Positions 36,196 to 44,824 of a DNA stretch of 64,000 nt are shown one piece after another (position 1 is the stretch's first letter; each line of letters begins with the position of its first letter). The stretch covers positions 868,001 to 932,000 of the forward strand of contig CBDHEY010000004.1 in NCBI GenBank assembly GCA_965262305.1, given 5' to 3'. The position numbers and the translations under genes are program-made. The DNA is from CBDHEY01 sp965262305 (GTDB lineage Bacteria > Pseudomonadota > Gammaproteobacteria > Pseudomonadales > Cellvibrionaceae). Below the pieces are notes generated by a model. It saw nothing but the letters and a program-made list of their open reading frames with translations, did no database searches and was not told where the DNA came from.

Positions 36196-37014
36196 TTATT
36201 TAAATTCTTTGGCTAATTCTTTAGAGCGACATTCAGCTTTTTTCATTGCTTTCAAAAAACTTCCGCGTAAATTATCTTCTTCAAATGACTTTATAGCTTG
36301 TTCCGTTGTTCCGTTAGGAGATGTAACGTTTTTACGCAGTTGTGCAACGTCTAAGTCACTTTTACCTGCTAGTATTGCAGCGCCTAATGCGGTTTGCAAT
36401 GTCAGTTTTGTCGCGGTATCTTTATCGAGCCCCTGCTTTTGAGCTGCATCTATCATGGCCTCCATGATTAAGAAATAATAAGCTGGCCCACTGCCGGAAA
36501 CCGAGGTAACAACATCAATTAGGTTTTCAGTTTCAACCCAACATTGAATACCAATCGCTTCTATTATGAGTGATGCAATCTGCCGTTGTTCTTCACTTAC
36601 ATTGTCATTTGCGAACATTCCTGTTGCTCCTTGAGTGACTAAAGCAGGAGTATTGGGCATGCAACGGATAATGGGTTGTTTTTCTCCGAATACAGCTTCC
36701 ATTGTTTCACAGGTTATTCCTGCCGCGACGGATATAACAAGCTTTGTACTATCGATCTCGGCGGCTATTTCATTACATACGTTTTTAATTAAGCCTGGTT
36801 TGACCGATAATATAACAACGTCGGCCTCTTTTGTGCCTTCGCTATTTATGTCAGTGAAATTAGTTCGAAAAGTTGATGCGGTTTCTTTTAGTTTTTCTAA
36901 GTTTGGCGCGCAAAACGTTATTAAGTTGGGTGGATAGCCTTTGGTAACGAGACCGCCAACTATGCATTTTGCCATGTTTCCGGCACCAATAAATGTGATT
37001 CTTGGTCTTGTCAT
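36196..37014 (-). CDS. proC: Pyrroline-5-carboxylate reductase
   Basis: NAD(P)H-dependent last step of proline synthesis. The Rossmann motif TFIGAGNMAKCIVGGL is at the N-terminus. The C-terminal signature SVSGSGPAYYFLIMEAMIDAA and the LRKNVTSPNGTTEQAI block are intact. 272 residues is normal. ATG start. In the yggS-proC-yggT cluster on the minus strand. Confidence 0.97.
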   Translation of the reverse strand: MTRPRITFIGAGNMAKCIVGGLVTKGYPPNLITFCAPNLEKLKETASTFRTNFTDINSEGTKEADVVILSVKPGLIKNVCNEIAAEIDSTKLVISVAAGITCETMEAVFGEKQPIIRCMPNTPALVTQGATGMFANDNVSEEQRQIASLIIEAIGIQCWVETENLIDVVTSVSGSGPAYYFLIMEAMIDAAQKQGLDKDTATKLTLQTALGAAILAGKSDLDVAQLRKNVTSPNGTTEQAIKSFEEDNLRGSFLKAMKKAECRSKELAKEFK

Positions 37015-37074
37015 TAATATTTTTATCAGTCGTAAATTATCTAAAAAGTGATTGAGTTTGTTTCATTCTGGTTG

Positions 37075-37761
37075 CTAGTTTCGTTTACCAAATATGGCGG
37101 TGCCAACGCGAACAAATGTTGATCCGTATTGGATAGCCTCTTCGAGATCATCTGACATCCCCATGGAAAGAGTATCCATCTTTTCATTCTCTAGCTTGGA
37201 ATTAATTTCTTTAAAAAGACAAGACATTCTCTCAAAAGGAGACGAAATTTCAGCTGCACGTTCTTTTTGAGGGATTGCCATTAAGCCTCTTAATTTCACC
37301 TTGGGAAATATTGTGATTGCTTGAGCCAGATTCAAGGCATTTTCTGGAAAAACTCCAGCCTTACTCGGTTCTCTGTCGATGTTCACCTGCAAACACAGGT
37401 TAATCGGCGCGAGTGATTCTGGTCGATGTTCATTCAACTTTTGGGCGATTTTCAGTCGGTCAACAGAATGCACCCATTCGAAGTTTTGTGAAATTGCTTT
37501 GGTTTTGTTCGATTGAATCGGGCCTATAAAGTGCCAGATTAGATCTGGGTGATCATTTAGCTCAATTTTTTCTAATGCTTCCTGAAGATAGTTTTCACCA
37601 AAATGCCTTTGTCCGGCACCGTAAGCAACTTGTATTTTCTCGAAGCTGTGTTTTTTACTCACCGCTAAAAGGCTAATTTCGTCAAAATCTCGCTTACTGC
37701 TCTGTGAAGCAACTTGAATACGATGCTTAACTTGAGTTAGGTTGTTTTCTATCTTATACAT
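37075..37761 (-). CDS. yggS: PLP-binding protein YggS (PLP homeostasis protein)
   Basis: Single-domain TIM-barrel protein that binds pyridoxal phosphate and regulates vitamin B6 and amino acid balance without known enzymatic activity. The PLP lysine lies in LLAVSKKHSFEKI, with HFGENYLQEA, WHFIGPIQSNK and LSMGMSDDLEEAI as family signatures, and RVGTAIFG at the end. 228 residues. Divergent from pilT with a short shared promoter region of about 77 bp. Confidence 0.95.
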   Translation of the reverse strand: MYKIENNLTQVKHRIQVASQSSKRDFDEISLLAVSKKHSFEKIQVAYGAGQRHFGENYLQEALEKIELNDHPDLIWHFIGPIQSNKTKAISQNFEWVHSVDRLKIAQKLNEHRPESLAPINLCLQVNIDREPSKAGVFPENALNLAQAITIFPKVKLRGLMAIPQKERAAEISSPFERMSCLFKEINSKLENEKMDTLSMGMSDDLEEAIQYGSTFVRVGTAIFGKRN

Positions 37762-37838
37762 ATATTAGATGAACAGGCTCTCACCACGACTAAACCTGCT
37801 ATTAAAAGAACCATTTAACCAACTGTAAAGGTTTGATT

Positions 37839-38876
37839 ATGGATATTACTGAACTTCTCGCGTTCTCCGCAAAACAAGGCGCTTCCGATTTGCATCTTTC
37901 GGCCGGCCTCCCACCCATGATTCGGGTTGACGGCGACGTGAGGCGAATTAATTTGCCGGCTATGGAGCACAAGCAAGTCCATGGCTTGATTTATGAAATA
38001 ATGAACGATAAGCAACGTAAAGATTACGAAGAGTTCTTGGAGACGGACTTCTCTTTCGAAGTTCCCGGGGTGGCGCGATTTAGGGTTAACGCCTTTAATC
38101 ACAATCGAGGCGCCGGTGCTGTGTTTCGTACAATTCCTTCCAAGGTTCTCACGATGGAGGAGCTGGGTATGGGGCAAGTGTTTAGGGATATCGCGTCAGT
38201 GCCGCGTGGTTTGGTGCTGGTTACTGGGCCGACAGGGTCGGGTAAATCGACAACGCTTGCTGCCATGATGGATTATATCAACGAGAGTAAATACGAGCAT
38301 ATTTTGACGATCGAGGATCCAATCGAATTTGTGCACGAAAGTAAAAAGTGCCTTGTAAACCAACGTGAAGTGCACCGCGATACACATGGTTTCGCAGAGG
38401 CACTTAGATCGGCGTTACGTGAAGACCCGGATATCATTCTTGTAGGTGAGATGCGGGACCTAGAAACAATTCGTTTGGCTTTGACTGCTTCGGAAACAGG
38501 CCACTTAGTGTTTGGAACCCTGCATACGACCTCTGCGGCAAAAACCATTGATCGGGTTGTTGATGTCTTCCCTGCAAATGAAAAAGCGATGGTGAGATCC
38601 ATGCTATCGGAATCACTCCAAGCGGTCATATCGCAAACTCTCATGAAAAAGAATGGTGGTGGTCGAGTAGCCGCTCACGAAATTATGCGAGGTACACCGG
38701 CAATTCGTAACCTTATCCGTGAAGATAAGGTGGCGCAAATGTATTCTGCTATTCAAACCGGTGGTTCGATTGGGATGCAAACCATGGATCAGTGCTTGGC
38801 GGATCTTGTTGAAAGACGCATAATTAGTCGCGAAATCGCAAAAGAAAAAGCCAAGATGCCAGAGAACTTTTCGTAA
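37839..38876 (+). CDS. pilT: Type IV pilus retraction ATPase PilT
   Basis: Hexameric cytoplasmic ATPase that disassembles the pilus and drives retraction. Nearly every block matches Pseudomonas PilT: MDITELLAFSAKQGASDLHL at the start, Walker A GPTGSGKST at 130-138, the Asp box, HTTSAAKTIDR and the C-terminal AIRNLIRE motif needed for retraction. The in-frame TTG at 37833 is rejected; the ATG at 37839 has AAGG seven bases upstream and gives a 345-residue protein, the family size. Followed by pilU. Confidence 0.98.
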   Translation: MDITELLAFSAKQGASDLHLSAGLPPMIRVDGDVRRINLPAMEHKQVHGLIYEIMNDKQRKDYEEFLETDFSFEVPGVARFRVNAFNHNRGAGAVFRTIPSKVLTMEELGMGQVFRDIASVPRGLVLVTGPTGSGKSTTLAAMMDYINESKYEHILTIEDPIEFVHESKKCLVNQREVHRDTHGFAEALRSALREDPDIILVGEMRDLETIRLALTASETGHLVFGTLHTTSAAKTIDRVVDVFPANEKAMVRSMLSESLQAVISQTLMKKNGGGRVAAHEIMRGTPAIRNLIREDKVAQMYSAIQTGGSIGMQTMDQCLADLVERRIISREIAKEKAKMPENFS

Positions 38877-38921
38877 TCAATACTTTGGTTAAAAATTAAT
38901 AAATATATATAAGGTAAATGG

Positions 38922-40061
38922 ATGGAAGTAAATCGATTGCTATCGCTTATGGTTGAAAAAGGCGCTTCTGACCTTTTTATCACCGCAGGTATTCCTCCTT
39001 CCATCAAACTTCATGGCAAGGTCATTCCAGTCACTACAACGCCATTATCACCTGAAAAGGCTAGGGAATCTGTGCTGAGCGTGATGAATGACAAGCAGCG
39101 CAAAGAATTTATGGAAACTAAGGAGTTGAACTTCGCGGTTAGCGCGCGAGGTGTTGGCCGGTTTAGGGCTAGTGCATTTTATCAACGTAACCTCGTTGGA
39201 ATCGTTTTTCGTCGGATAGAAACGCGCATACCCCAAGTAGACGAACTAGGTCTCCCCGAAATCGTTAAAGAGTTAGCGATGGTCAAACGCGGCTTGGTGA
39301 TATTTGTTGGTGCAACGGGCACGGGTAAGTCCACATCTCTTGCCGCGATGATTGGTCATCGTAATCGAAATTCGAAAGGCCATATTATATCGATAGAAGA
39401 CCCGATCGAATTTATCCATCAACACCAGGGGTGTGTTATAACGCAGCGCGAAGTGGGGATCGACACAGACTCATTCGAGGCGGCGTTAAAAAACACGTTG
39501 CGACAAGCGCCAGATGTGATTTTAATCGGCGAGGTTCGCTCTCGTGATACCATGGATCACGCGATTGCATTTGCCGAAACTGGACACCTTTGTCTGTGCA
39601 CGCTTCATGCTAACAACGCTAACCAAGCTCTTGATCGAATTATTCACTTTTTCCCTGCCGATCGTCATTCACAATTGTGGATGGACCTGTCGTTAAATTT
39701 GAAAGCGATAATCGCTCAGCAGTTAATCCCAACGCCGGATGGCGAAGGGCGACGTGCTTGTTTAGAAGTGTTGCTGAATACCCCTTTAGCGGCGGATATT
39801 ATTCGTAAGGGTGCCGTGCACGAATTAAAGGAGCTGATGAAAAAGTCAAACGAATTGGGTATGCAGACTTTTGATCAGGCGTTGTATGAATTATACGATT
39901 CCGGCGAGATTACTTATGAAGATGCACTGGCTCATGCTGATTCTCCAAATGACTTGCGTTTAATGATCAAGTTGGCGTCGGAAACCGATGCGGAATATCT
40001 TTCTAACGCCGCAGATGAATTGACAATTCAGGATGAAGATAGCGGCCGGTTTAAGTTCTAA
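38922..40061 (+). CDS. pilU: PilT-dependent retraction ATPase PilU
   Basis: PilT paralogue that boosts retraction force when PilT is present. Walker A is GATGTGKST at 130-138, with ISIEDPIEFIHQHQGC and the LHANNANQALDRI box. The 379-residue length and the extended acidic tail after the core are PilU-like. AAGG precedes the ATG by seven bases. It follows pilT by 45 bp. Confidence 0.97.
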   Translation: MEVNRLLSLMVEKGASDLFITAGIPPSIKLHGKVIPVTTTPLSPEKARESVLSVMNDKQRKEFMETKELNFAVSARGVGRFRASAFYQRNLVGIVFRRIETRIPQVDELGLPEIVKELAMVKRGLVIFVGATGTGKSTSLAAMIGHRNRNSKGHIISIEDPIEFIHQHQGCVITQREVGIDTDSFEAALKNTLRQAPDVILIGEVRSRDTMDHAIAFAETGHLCLCTLHANNANQALDRIIHFFPADRHSQLWMDLSLNLKAIIAQQLIPTPDGEGRRACLEVLLNTPLAADIIRKGAVHELKELMKKSNELGMQTFDQALYELYDSGEITYEDALAHADSPNDLRLMIKLASETDAEYLSNAADELTIQDEDSGRFKF

Positions 40062-40105
40062 TTCTAAATAATTGGGTGCTTGATTATTATTACGAGTGAA
40101 AGCTT

Positions 40106-40528
40106 TTAAAGCTCGTTAAAATAACTTTCTAATATAATCTTAGCTGCAAGGGAATCTATTGGGTTTTCCGAGTAATTCCCTTTGTGCCCATCGCTTTTCG
40201 CAGATATTTTCGCTTCACTTGTCGATAGCCGTTCGTCAACAAATTTGACTTTCAATTTAAATTTAGCAGTTAGACGATTGCCAAATTTTCTTGCCCGGCG
40301 CGTCATTTCTTGCTCCGAGCCATCCATATTTAGCGGGAGTCCTACAATACCTAATTCTGGCTTCCATTCTGCAAGTAAGTGCTCAATTTGGGTCCAGTTG
40401 GGAATCCCCTCTTTTGCGGCAATAGTGGGTAATTCTGAAGCGGTTTTAGTGATCGTTTGGCCAAAGGCGACGCCAATACTTTTTGTCCCAAAATCAAATG
40501 CAATGCAGGTTTTGGCTGGCGGTGACAA
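40106..40528 (-). CDS. yqgF: Holliday junction resolvase-like / pre-16S rRNA nuclease YqgF
   Basis: RNase H-fold protein of the RuvX/YqgF family that finishes 16S rRNA 5' processing in E. coli. FDFGTKSIGVAFGQ holds the first catalytic aspartate, VGLPLNMDGS the second region, and FVDERLSTSEA the third. 140 residues. The TTG start immediately follows the yqgE stop, so translation is coupled. It converges on pilU. Confidence 0.93.
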   Translation of the reverse strand: MSPPAKTCIAFDFGTKSIGVAFGQTITKTASELPTIAAKEGIPNWTQIEHLLAEWKPELGIVGLPLNMDGSEQEMTRRARKFGNRLTAKFKLKVKFVDERLSTSEAKISAKSDGHKGNYSENPIDSLAAKIILESYFNEL

Positions 40529-41116
40529 TTATGCGTGGCCTGCAGTAGAGGAGATAAGGTTTAAGTCTATACCGATTTGTTTGGCAACAGCGCTCCATCG
40601 TTTTTCAACGGGCGTATCAAACAATATTGCTTCGTCTGCCGGTACCGTTAACCAACTGTTACGTGTGATTTCCTCTTCAAGCTGACCAGGGCTCCATCCG
40701 GCGTAGCCGAGAACTAGTTGAGCTCCTGACGGTGCGCGATTTTCGGCGATTGCGGAAACAATATCTTTAGATGCTGTAATGGAAACCGAATCTGTCACAG
40801 GAAGGCTGGATTCCCACTCTTGACCCTCATTACGATGCAGGATGAGACCTTGTTGTTCATTTACCGGGCCGCCAGCGAGAATAGGTGCATAATCCTTGAG
40901 GAAGCTATGCTCTATACCAAGTTGAGTCAAAACATCGGGAATTTTAATATCCATTTCCTGGTTGATGACAATGCCCATTGCACCATTGGCATTGTGGTCG
41001 CAGATATAGGTGAGTGTTTGGGAAAAATAAGAATCAACAAGAGAAGGCATGGCAACCAAGAAGTGATCGCGCAGGCTATGTTCTACTTCATTTTGCTTGC
41101 TATCGCTCGTATCCAT
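40529..41116 (-). CDS. yqgE: YqgE/AlgH family protein
   Basis: Conserved 195-residue cytoplasmic protein of unknown biochemical function (DUF179). Family marks: HFLVAMPSLVDSYFSQTLTYICDH at the start, NGAMGIVINQ and GYAGWSPGQLEEEI. AlgH was once linked with alginate regulation in Pseudomonas. Upstream of yqgF as in most gammaproteobacteria. ATG start. Confidence 0.95.
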   Translation of the reverse strand: MDTSDSKQNEVEHSLRDHFLVAMPSLVDSYFSQTLTYICDHNANGAMGIVINQEMDIKIPDVLTQLGIEHSFLKDYAPILAGGPVNEQQGLILHRNEGQEWESSLPVTDSVSITASKDIVSAIAENRAPSGAQLVLGYAGWSPGQLEEEITRNSWLTVPADEAILFDTPVEKRWSAVAKQIGIDLNLISSTAGHA

Positions 41117-41185
41117 AATCTTTAGTATGGGGCGCAGTAAAAATAATACAAGTAATATTTCGCTGAAACGCGATAAGTGGCGTGT

Positions 41186-42061
41186 TTAATTTGATGTACT
41201 AAGTCCAGTAATTTCAAAGCGCCAGGTGCGTATTATTTCCAATTTGTCGTTATCTTTTCGCACTTCTTTTGGAATTGGATTGAATGGTGATGCCATGCGA
41301 ACAATTTTTACTGCTGCTTGATCCAAAATAGTATGACCTGACGATTTTAAAATCTCTACTTTATCAACGACACCGTTGGGTTTTAGCAGCACAGAAAGTC
41401 GAAGTTTGCCGAAAATACGTTTTTCTAAAGCGGCTCTCGGGAAGTTGTTGTTGCCAACGAATTCTATCTTCTGTGCCCAGTCATTCAAATAAGCCGCATC
41501 GTGAGAAGCCTTGGTAGAAACAGAGGTCAAACGCCTTATTCTTGGTTTGTTAGCTAGGTCTTGTTTGAGTTTGTCTAGCTTAGCTTTAAGGCTGGCATAT
41601 TCTCGGCTTTGAAGAGGTGTCTCAAAGTCTTGGCCTTCGTTTTCTTGTTCGCTTGTTTCATCACTTTCTTGCTTGTTTAATACAAGAGTGCGCGCAGAGT
41701 CTTTGGTTGTATCAACAACTTGCTGCTCGGTGCGAGTGAGTTTAGTGGCTTTTTGTTGCGGATCCGGGTTGGTTTCGCGCACAACCAGGTCATCAATAAT
41801 GGCTTTTTCTTTTGTTGTGAGTTCTTTTATCGTATCGGCTCTACCACTCGCTTGCTGATTATGTTGGGCGAGGAAGTCGGATTTTTCAGGCTCTATTGCT
41901 GATTTGTGAGTTGCTATTGTTATGTTCAGTGTTGGCGCAATTTTTGATCCTTTATTCAGAGTAAATGTAATGCCAAAAATAACCAGTGCATGAAGGGCTA
42001 CTGCCAGAAAAAGCGTAAAGCTTACCCTGTCGTTGCTATTTACTTCGTCATAAGCTGCCAT
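41186..42061 (-). CDS. tonB3: TonB-like energy transducer (TonB3 position)
   Basis: Inner-membrane TonB family protein. An N-terminal signal anchor (FLAVALHALVIFGITFTL) with the characteristic membrane histidine is followed by a Lys/Glu/Gln-rich periplasmic linker and a TonB_C domain (FPRAALEKRIFGKLRLSVLL, PNGVVDKVEILKSSGH). The ATG at 42061 is preferred over a TTG three bases earlier. In P. aeruginosa the gene at this place, between gshB and algH, is tonB3, needed for twitching motility rather than iron uptake; I infer the same here from synteny. Confidence 0.85.
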   Translation of the reverse strand: MAAYDEVNSNDRVSFTLFLAVALHALVIFGITFTLNKGSKIAPTLNITIATHKSAIEPEKSDFLAQHNQQASGRADTIKELTTKEKAIIDDLVVRETNPDPQQKATKLTRTEQQVVDTTKDSARTLVLNKQESDETSEQENEGQDFETPLQSREYASLKAKLDKLKQDLANKPRIRRLTSVSTKASHDAAYLNDWAQKIEFVGNNNFPRAALEKRIFGKLRLSVLLKPNGVVDKVEILKSSGHTILDQAAVKIVRMASPFNPIPKEVRKDNDKLEIIRTWRFEITGLSTSN

Positions 42062-42087
42062 CAACGTATTATTATTTTTTTAAAATG

Positions 42088-43050
42088 TTAATCTTTTGCC
42101 GATAAAATATTTTCAATAGATTCAATTAGTTGGCCGCCGATATTACAGTTATACACGTTATCGATTTCCCTCACGCATGTTGGACTAGTGACATTTATCT
42201 CAGTGAGATAGTCTCCAATAATATCTAAGCCGACAAATAATAAACCTTTTTCGACTAATGTGGGTGCTACCTGGTTGGCAATCCATTCATCTCTTTCTGA
42301 CAATGGTTGTGGTACACCTTTGCCTCCAGCCGCTAAATTCCCCCGTGTTTCTCCTGATGCAGGAATTCTAGCAAGTGCGTATGGGACAGTTGTGCCGTTG
42401 ACGATAAGGACGCGTTTATCTCCCTCAGTAATCTCAGGAATAAATTTTTGTGCCATTATAAAGTTAGATTCATAAGCCGTTAGCGTTTCAATGACGACAG
42501 AAACGTTGGGGTCGTCTGATTTGCAACGAAAAATCTGGCTGCCACCCATGCCGTCGAGTGGTTTGTAAATAACATCTTTGTGTGTCGCATGAAACGCTTT
42601 TAGACGATTTTTATCTCTACTCACTAAAACAGGAGGGCAGCATTGAGGAAACTGAGTAGCGAAAACTTTTTCATTGCAGTCGCGTAAGCTTTGAGGGCGA
42701 TTAACAACAAGCGTGCCAGCTCGCTCCGCAGCTTCCAAAACGTAGGTGGCATAAATATATTGATTGTCGAAAGGAGGATCCTTACGCATCAAAATGGCAT
42801 CAAGATTTCCTAAGTGCATGTCTTTTGCTGGTTCAAGTGTGTACCAGTTGTTTTCATCCGCAAAGACTTTTAAGTCACATACACTCGCTTTAGCTTCACC
42901 ATTTTCAAGATAAAGATCGTTCATTTCCATATAAAAAAGAGTGTGCTCATTCGCTTGTGCCGCAAGCAGTAGCGCAAGGGTTGTATCTTTGTGATACTTA
43001 ATTTGAGAGATCGGATCCATAATCACGCCGATTTTTAATGGTTTTGCCAA
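42088..43050 (-). CDS. gshB: Glutathione synthetase
   Basis: ATP-grasp ligase that adds glycine to gamma-glutamylcysteine. Family blocks are VIMDPISQIKYHKDTTLAL near the N-terminus, VYKPLDGMGG(S)QIFR, RVLIVNGTTVPYALARIP and the C-terminal GLDIIGDYLTEINVTSPTC. 320 residues. The start codon is TTG, well supported by GGGGGGA six bases upstream. Together with tonB, yqgE and yqgF it forms a minus-strand cluster divergent from pilG. Confidence 0.97.
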   Translation of the reverse strand: MAKPLKIGVIMDPISQIKYHKDTTLALLLAAQANEHTLFYMEMNDLYLENGEAKASVCDLKVFADENNWYTLEPAKDMHLGNLDAILMRKDPPFDNQYIYATYVLEAAERAGTLVVNRPQSLRDCNEKVFATQFPQCCPPVLVSRDKNRLKAFHATHKDVIYKPLDGMGGSQIFRCKSDDPNVSVVIETLTAYESNFIMAQKFIPEITEGDKRVLIVNGTTVPYALARIPASGETRGNLAAGGKGVPQPLSERDEWIANQVAPTLVEKGLLFVGLDIIGDYLTEINVTSPTCVREIDNVYNCNIGGQLIESIENILSAKD

Positions 43051-43304
43051 AATATCCCCCCTTTTTACAAAATAGGTTGGCGAAAATGTAAAACTTGAAC
43101 AATTATAAAGGGTAAGATTAACTTTCTGATACCCTTGTGAGCCACTTATAACGGTTTTTTTGAGAATGGAATTCTTTTTCTATCAAGTAGTTATGGAATA
43201 AACTGGGAAACTATGTTAAAAGTTACGCTTATATTAGAACTAATAAATACGTTAAGTTTTTGACGTGTTGGAAAACTCGATTAAGTAAAGATCAAGGTCA
43301 TTTT
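43051..43304. promoter_or_regulatory. Divergent promoter region gshB / pilG
   Basis: 254 bp between the divergent genes, rich in A and T. It should contain the promoter of the Pil-Chp operon. Several TATAAT-like sequences occur (for example TATAAAGGG near 43105), but no pair can be assigned with confidence. Confidence 0.4.
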
Positions 43305-43700
43305 ATGGACGCAAACTTAGAACACTTAAAAGTGATGGTCATTGATGACAGTAAAACGATTAGAAGAACAGCAGAGACGCTACTAAAAAAAGTCGGTTGT
43401 ACTGTTGTCACCGCTACAGACGGTTTTGATGCCTTAGCTAAAATAGCGGATACCCGCCCCGATATTATTTTTGTCGATATTATGATGCCTCGACTCGATG
43501 GCTATCAGACCTGTGCGCTTATTAAAAATAACAGTGAGTTTAAATCTACTCCTGTAATTATGCTTTCTAGTAAAGATGGTTTATTTGATAAAGCAAAAGG
43601 TCGTATCGTCGGATCCGATCAGTACCTTACGAAGCCTTTTAGTAAAGGCGAGTTGCTCGGAGCTATCGAAGCACATGTGAAACTTGCGAATGCAAGTTAA
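43305..43700 (+). CDS. pilG: Twitching motility response regulator PilG
   Basis: Stand-alone CheY-like receiver. The product begins MDANLEHLKVMVIDDSKTIR, close to Pseudomonas PilG. Phosphoacceptor Asp58 is in FVDIMMPRLDG, the switch threonine/serine in IMLSSKDG, and the conserved lysine in YLTKPFSK. The in-frame ATG at 43260 is rejected because 43305 has AAGG upstream and gives the normal length of 131 residues. PilG signals from ChpA to pilus extension and cAMP production. Confidence 0.96.
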   Translation: MDANLEHLKVMVIDDSKTIRRTAETLLKKVGCTVVTATDGFDALAKIADTRPDIIFVDIMMPRLDGYQTCALIKNNSEFKSTPVIMLSSKDGLFDKAKGRIVGSDQYLTKPFSKGELLGAIEAHVKLANAS

Positions 43701-43820
43701 TTAGTTGCGGCGTATTTGCAGAGATTTCGATAATAGCTAATTAATTCTATCCTAAAAATTAGCTATATTTAAAAAGATGATGTACATAACTGCGAAAATA
43801 TCAAGAGTATCGAGGTTCCA

Positions 43821-44183
43821 ATGTCAAAAGTACTAATCGTTGATGATTCGCCTACTGAAACCTATAAGTTGACCGGGATGTTGGAAAAAACCGGTCATCA
43901 AGTTATTACTGCAAGTAATGGTGAAGAAGGTGTTGCCACCGCAAAAGCCGAATTACCAGATTTGGTTTTGATGGATATTGTTATGCCAGGGCTAAACGGC
44001 TTTCAGGCGACTCGTCAATTAAGTAAATCTCAAGAAACATCTCATATTCCAGTCATTATTGTGACTACCAAGGATCAAGAAACCGATAGAGTTTGGGGCA
44101 TGCGTCAAGGTGCAAAAGCCTATTTAACTAAGCCTATCGACGAAAAGGAATTGATGAAAACTATCGCAGAAGTTGGAGCTTAA
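43821..44183 (+). CDS. pilH: Twitching motility response regulator PilH
   Basis: Second CheY-like receiver of the Pil-Chp system, 120 residues. Acidic pair in VLIVDDSPTE, phosphoacceptor Asp52 in LMDIVMPGLNG, then IIVTTKDQET and AYLTKPID. PilH balances PilG, acting as a phosphate sink or in pilus retraction. Follows pilG by 120 bp; ATG start. Confidence 0.96.
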   Translation: MSKVLIVDDSPTETYKLTGMLEKTGHQVITASNGEEGVATAKAELPDLVLMDIVMPGLNGFQATRQLSKSQETSHIPVIIVTTKDQETDRVWGMRQGAKAYLTKPIDEKELMKTIAEVGA

Positions 44184-44192
44184 TTTAACTTC

Positions 44193-44729
44193 ATGTCTTT
44201 ATCGGCTTTTGAAACACTTGCAAATCTTGCTGCGCTTAGTCGTCAATCAGCGAGAAGTCTACCTGCTCAACAAGAAAAAGCGCCTCGTTGGAGTGGTGTT
44301 GGATTTTCTTGCATGGGATTCAACTTCGTTATTCCTATGGGACAAGTGAAAGAAATGATGGAAATTCCTTCTGCAACGAAGTTGCCTGGTGTTAAAAGTT
44401 GGGTAATTGGGTTATCAAATGTTCGTGGCAGATTGCTGCCTTTGTTTGATCTTGCAAAGTTCGTTGGTGGTCAGTTGAGTAACCATAAAAAATCTCATAG
44501 AGTGTTGGTGCTTGAAACCGAAAACTTGTACAGCGGTATCATTGTGGATCGCTCCTTCGGGATGCAACACTTTATCAACGATACTTTTGGTGCCTATAAT
44601 CATGATGCACCAGATGGTTTCAAGAAATACATTACCGGTGCATTTTCCGATGACGAAGGTGATCAGTGGGGTGTATTTGACTTGAATTTACTTGCAGAAG
44701 ATGCCGAATTTATTAATGCGGCAGTATAA
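44193..44729 (+). CDS. pilI: CheW-like adaptor PilI
   Basis: CheW-domain scaffold of 178 residues linking the receptor PilJ with the kinase ChpA. The CheW fold is visible in FNFVIPMGQVKEMMEIP, WVIGLSNVRGRLLPLFDLAKF and SGIIVDRSFGMQHF. ATG start 9 bp after pilH. Confidence 0.95.
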   Translation: MSLSAFETLANLAALSRQSARSLPAQQEKAPRWSGVGFSCMGFNFVIPMGQVKEMMEIPSATKLPGVKSWVIGLSNVRGRLLPLFDLAKFVGGQLSNHKKSHRVLVLETENLYSGIIVDRSFGMQHFINDTFGAYNHDAPDGFKKYITGAFSDDEGDQWGVFDLNLLAEDAEFINAAV

Positions 44730-44824
44730 CAATAAGTGACAGATGAATATTTGTCTAAAATTAACTATCGTCTTGCGCATTTGCGCGTCTTATAGAAAGA
44801 CATACATTCGCTTGGGAGCGTAGT

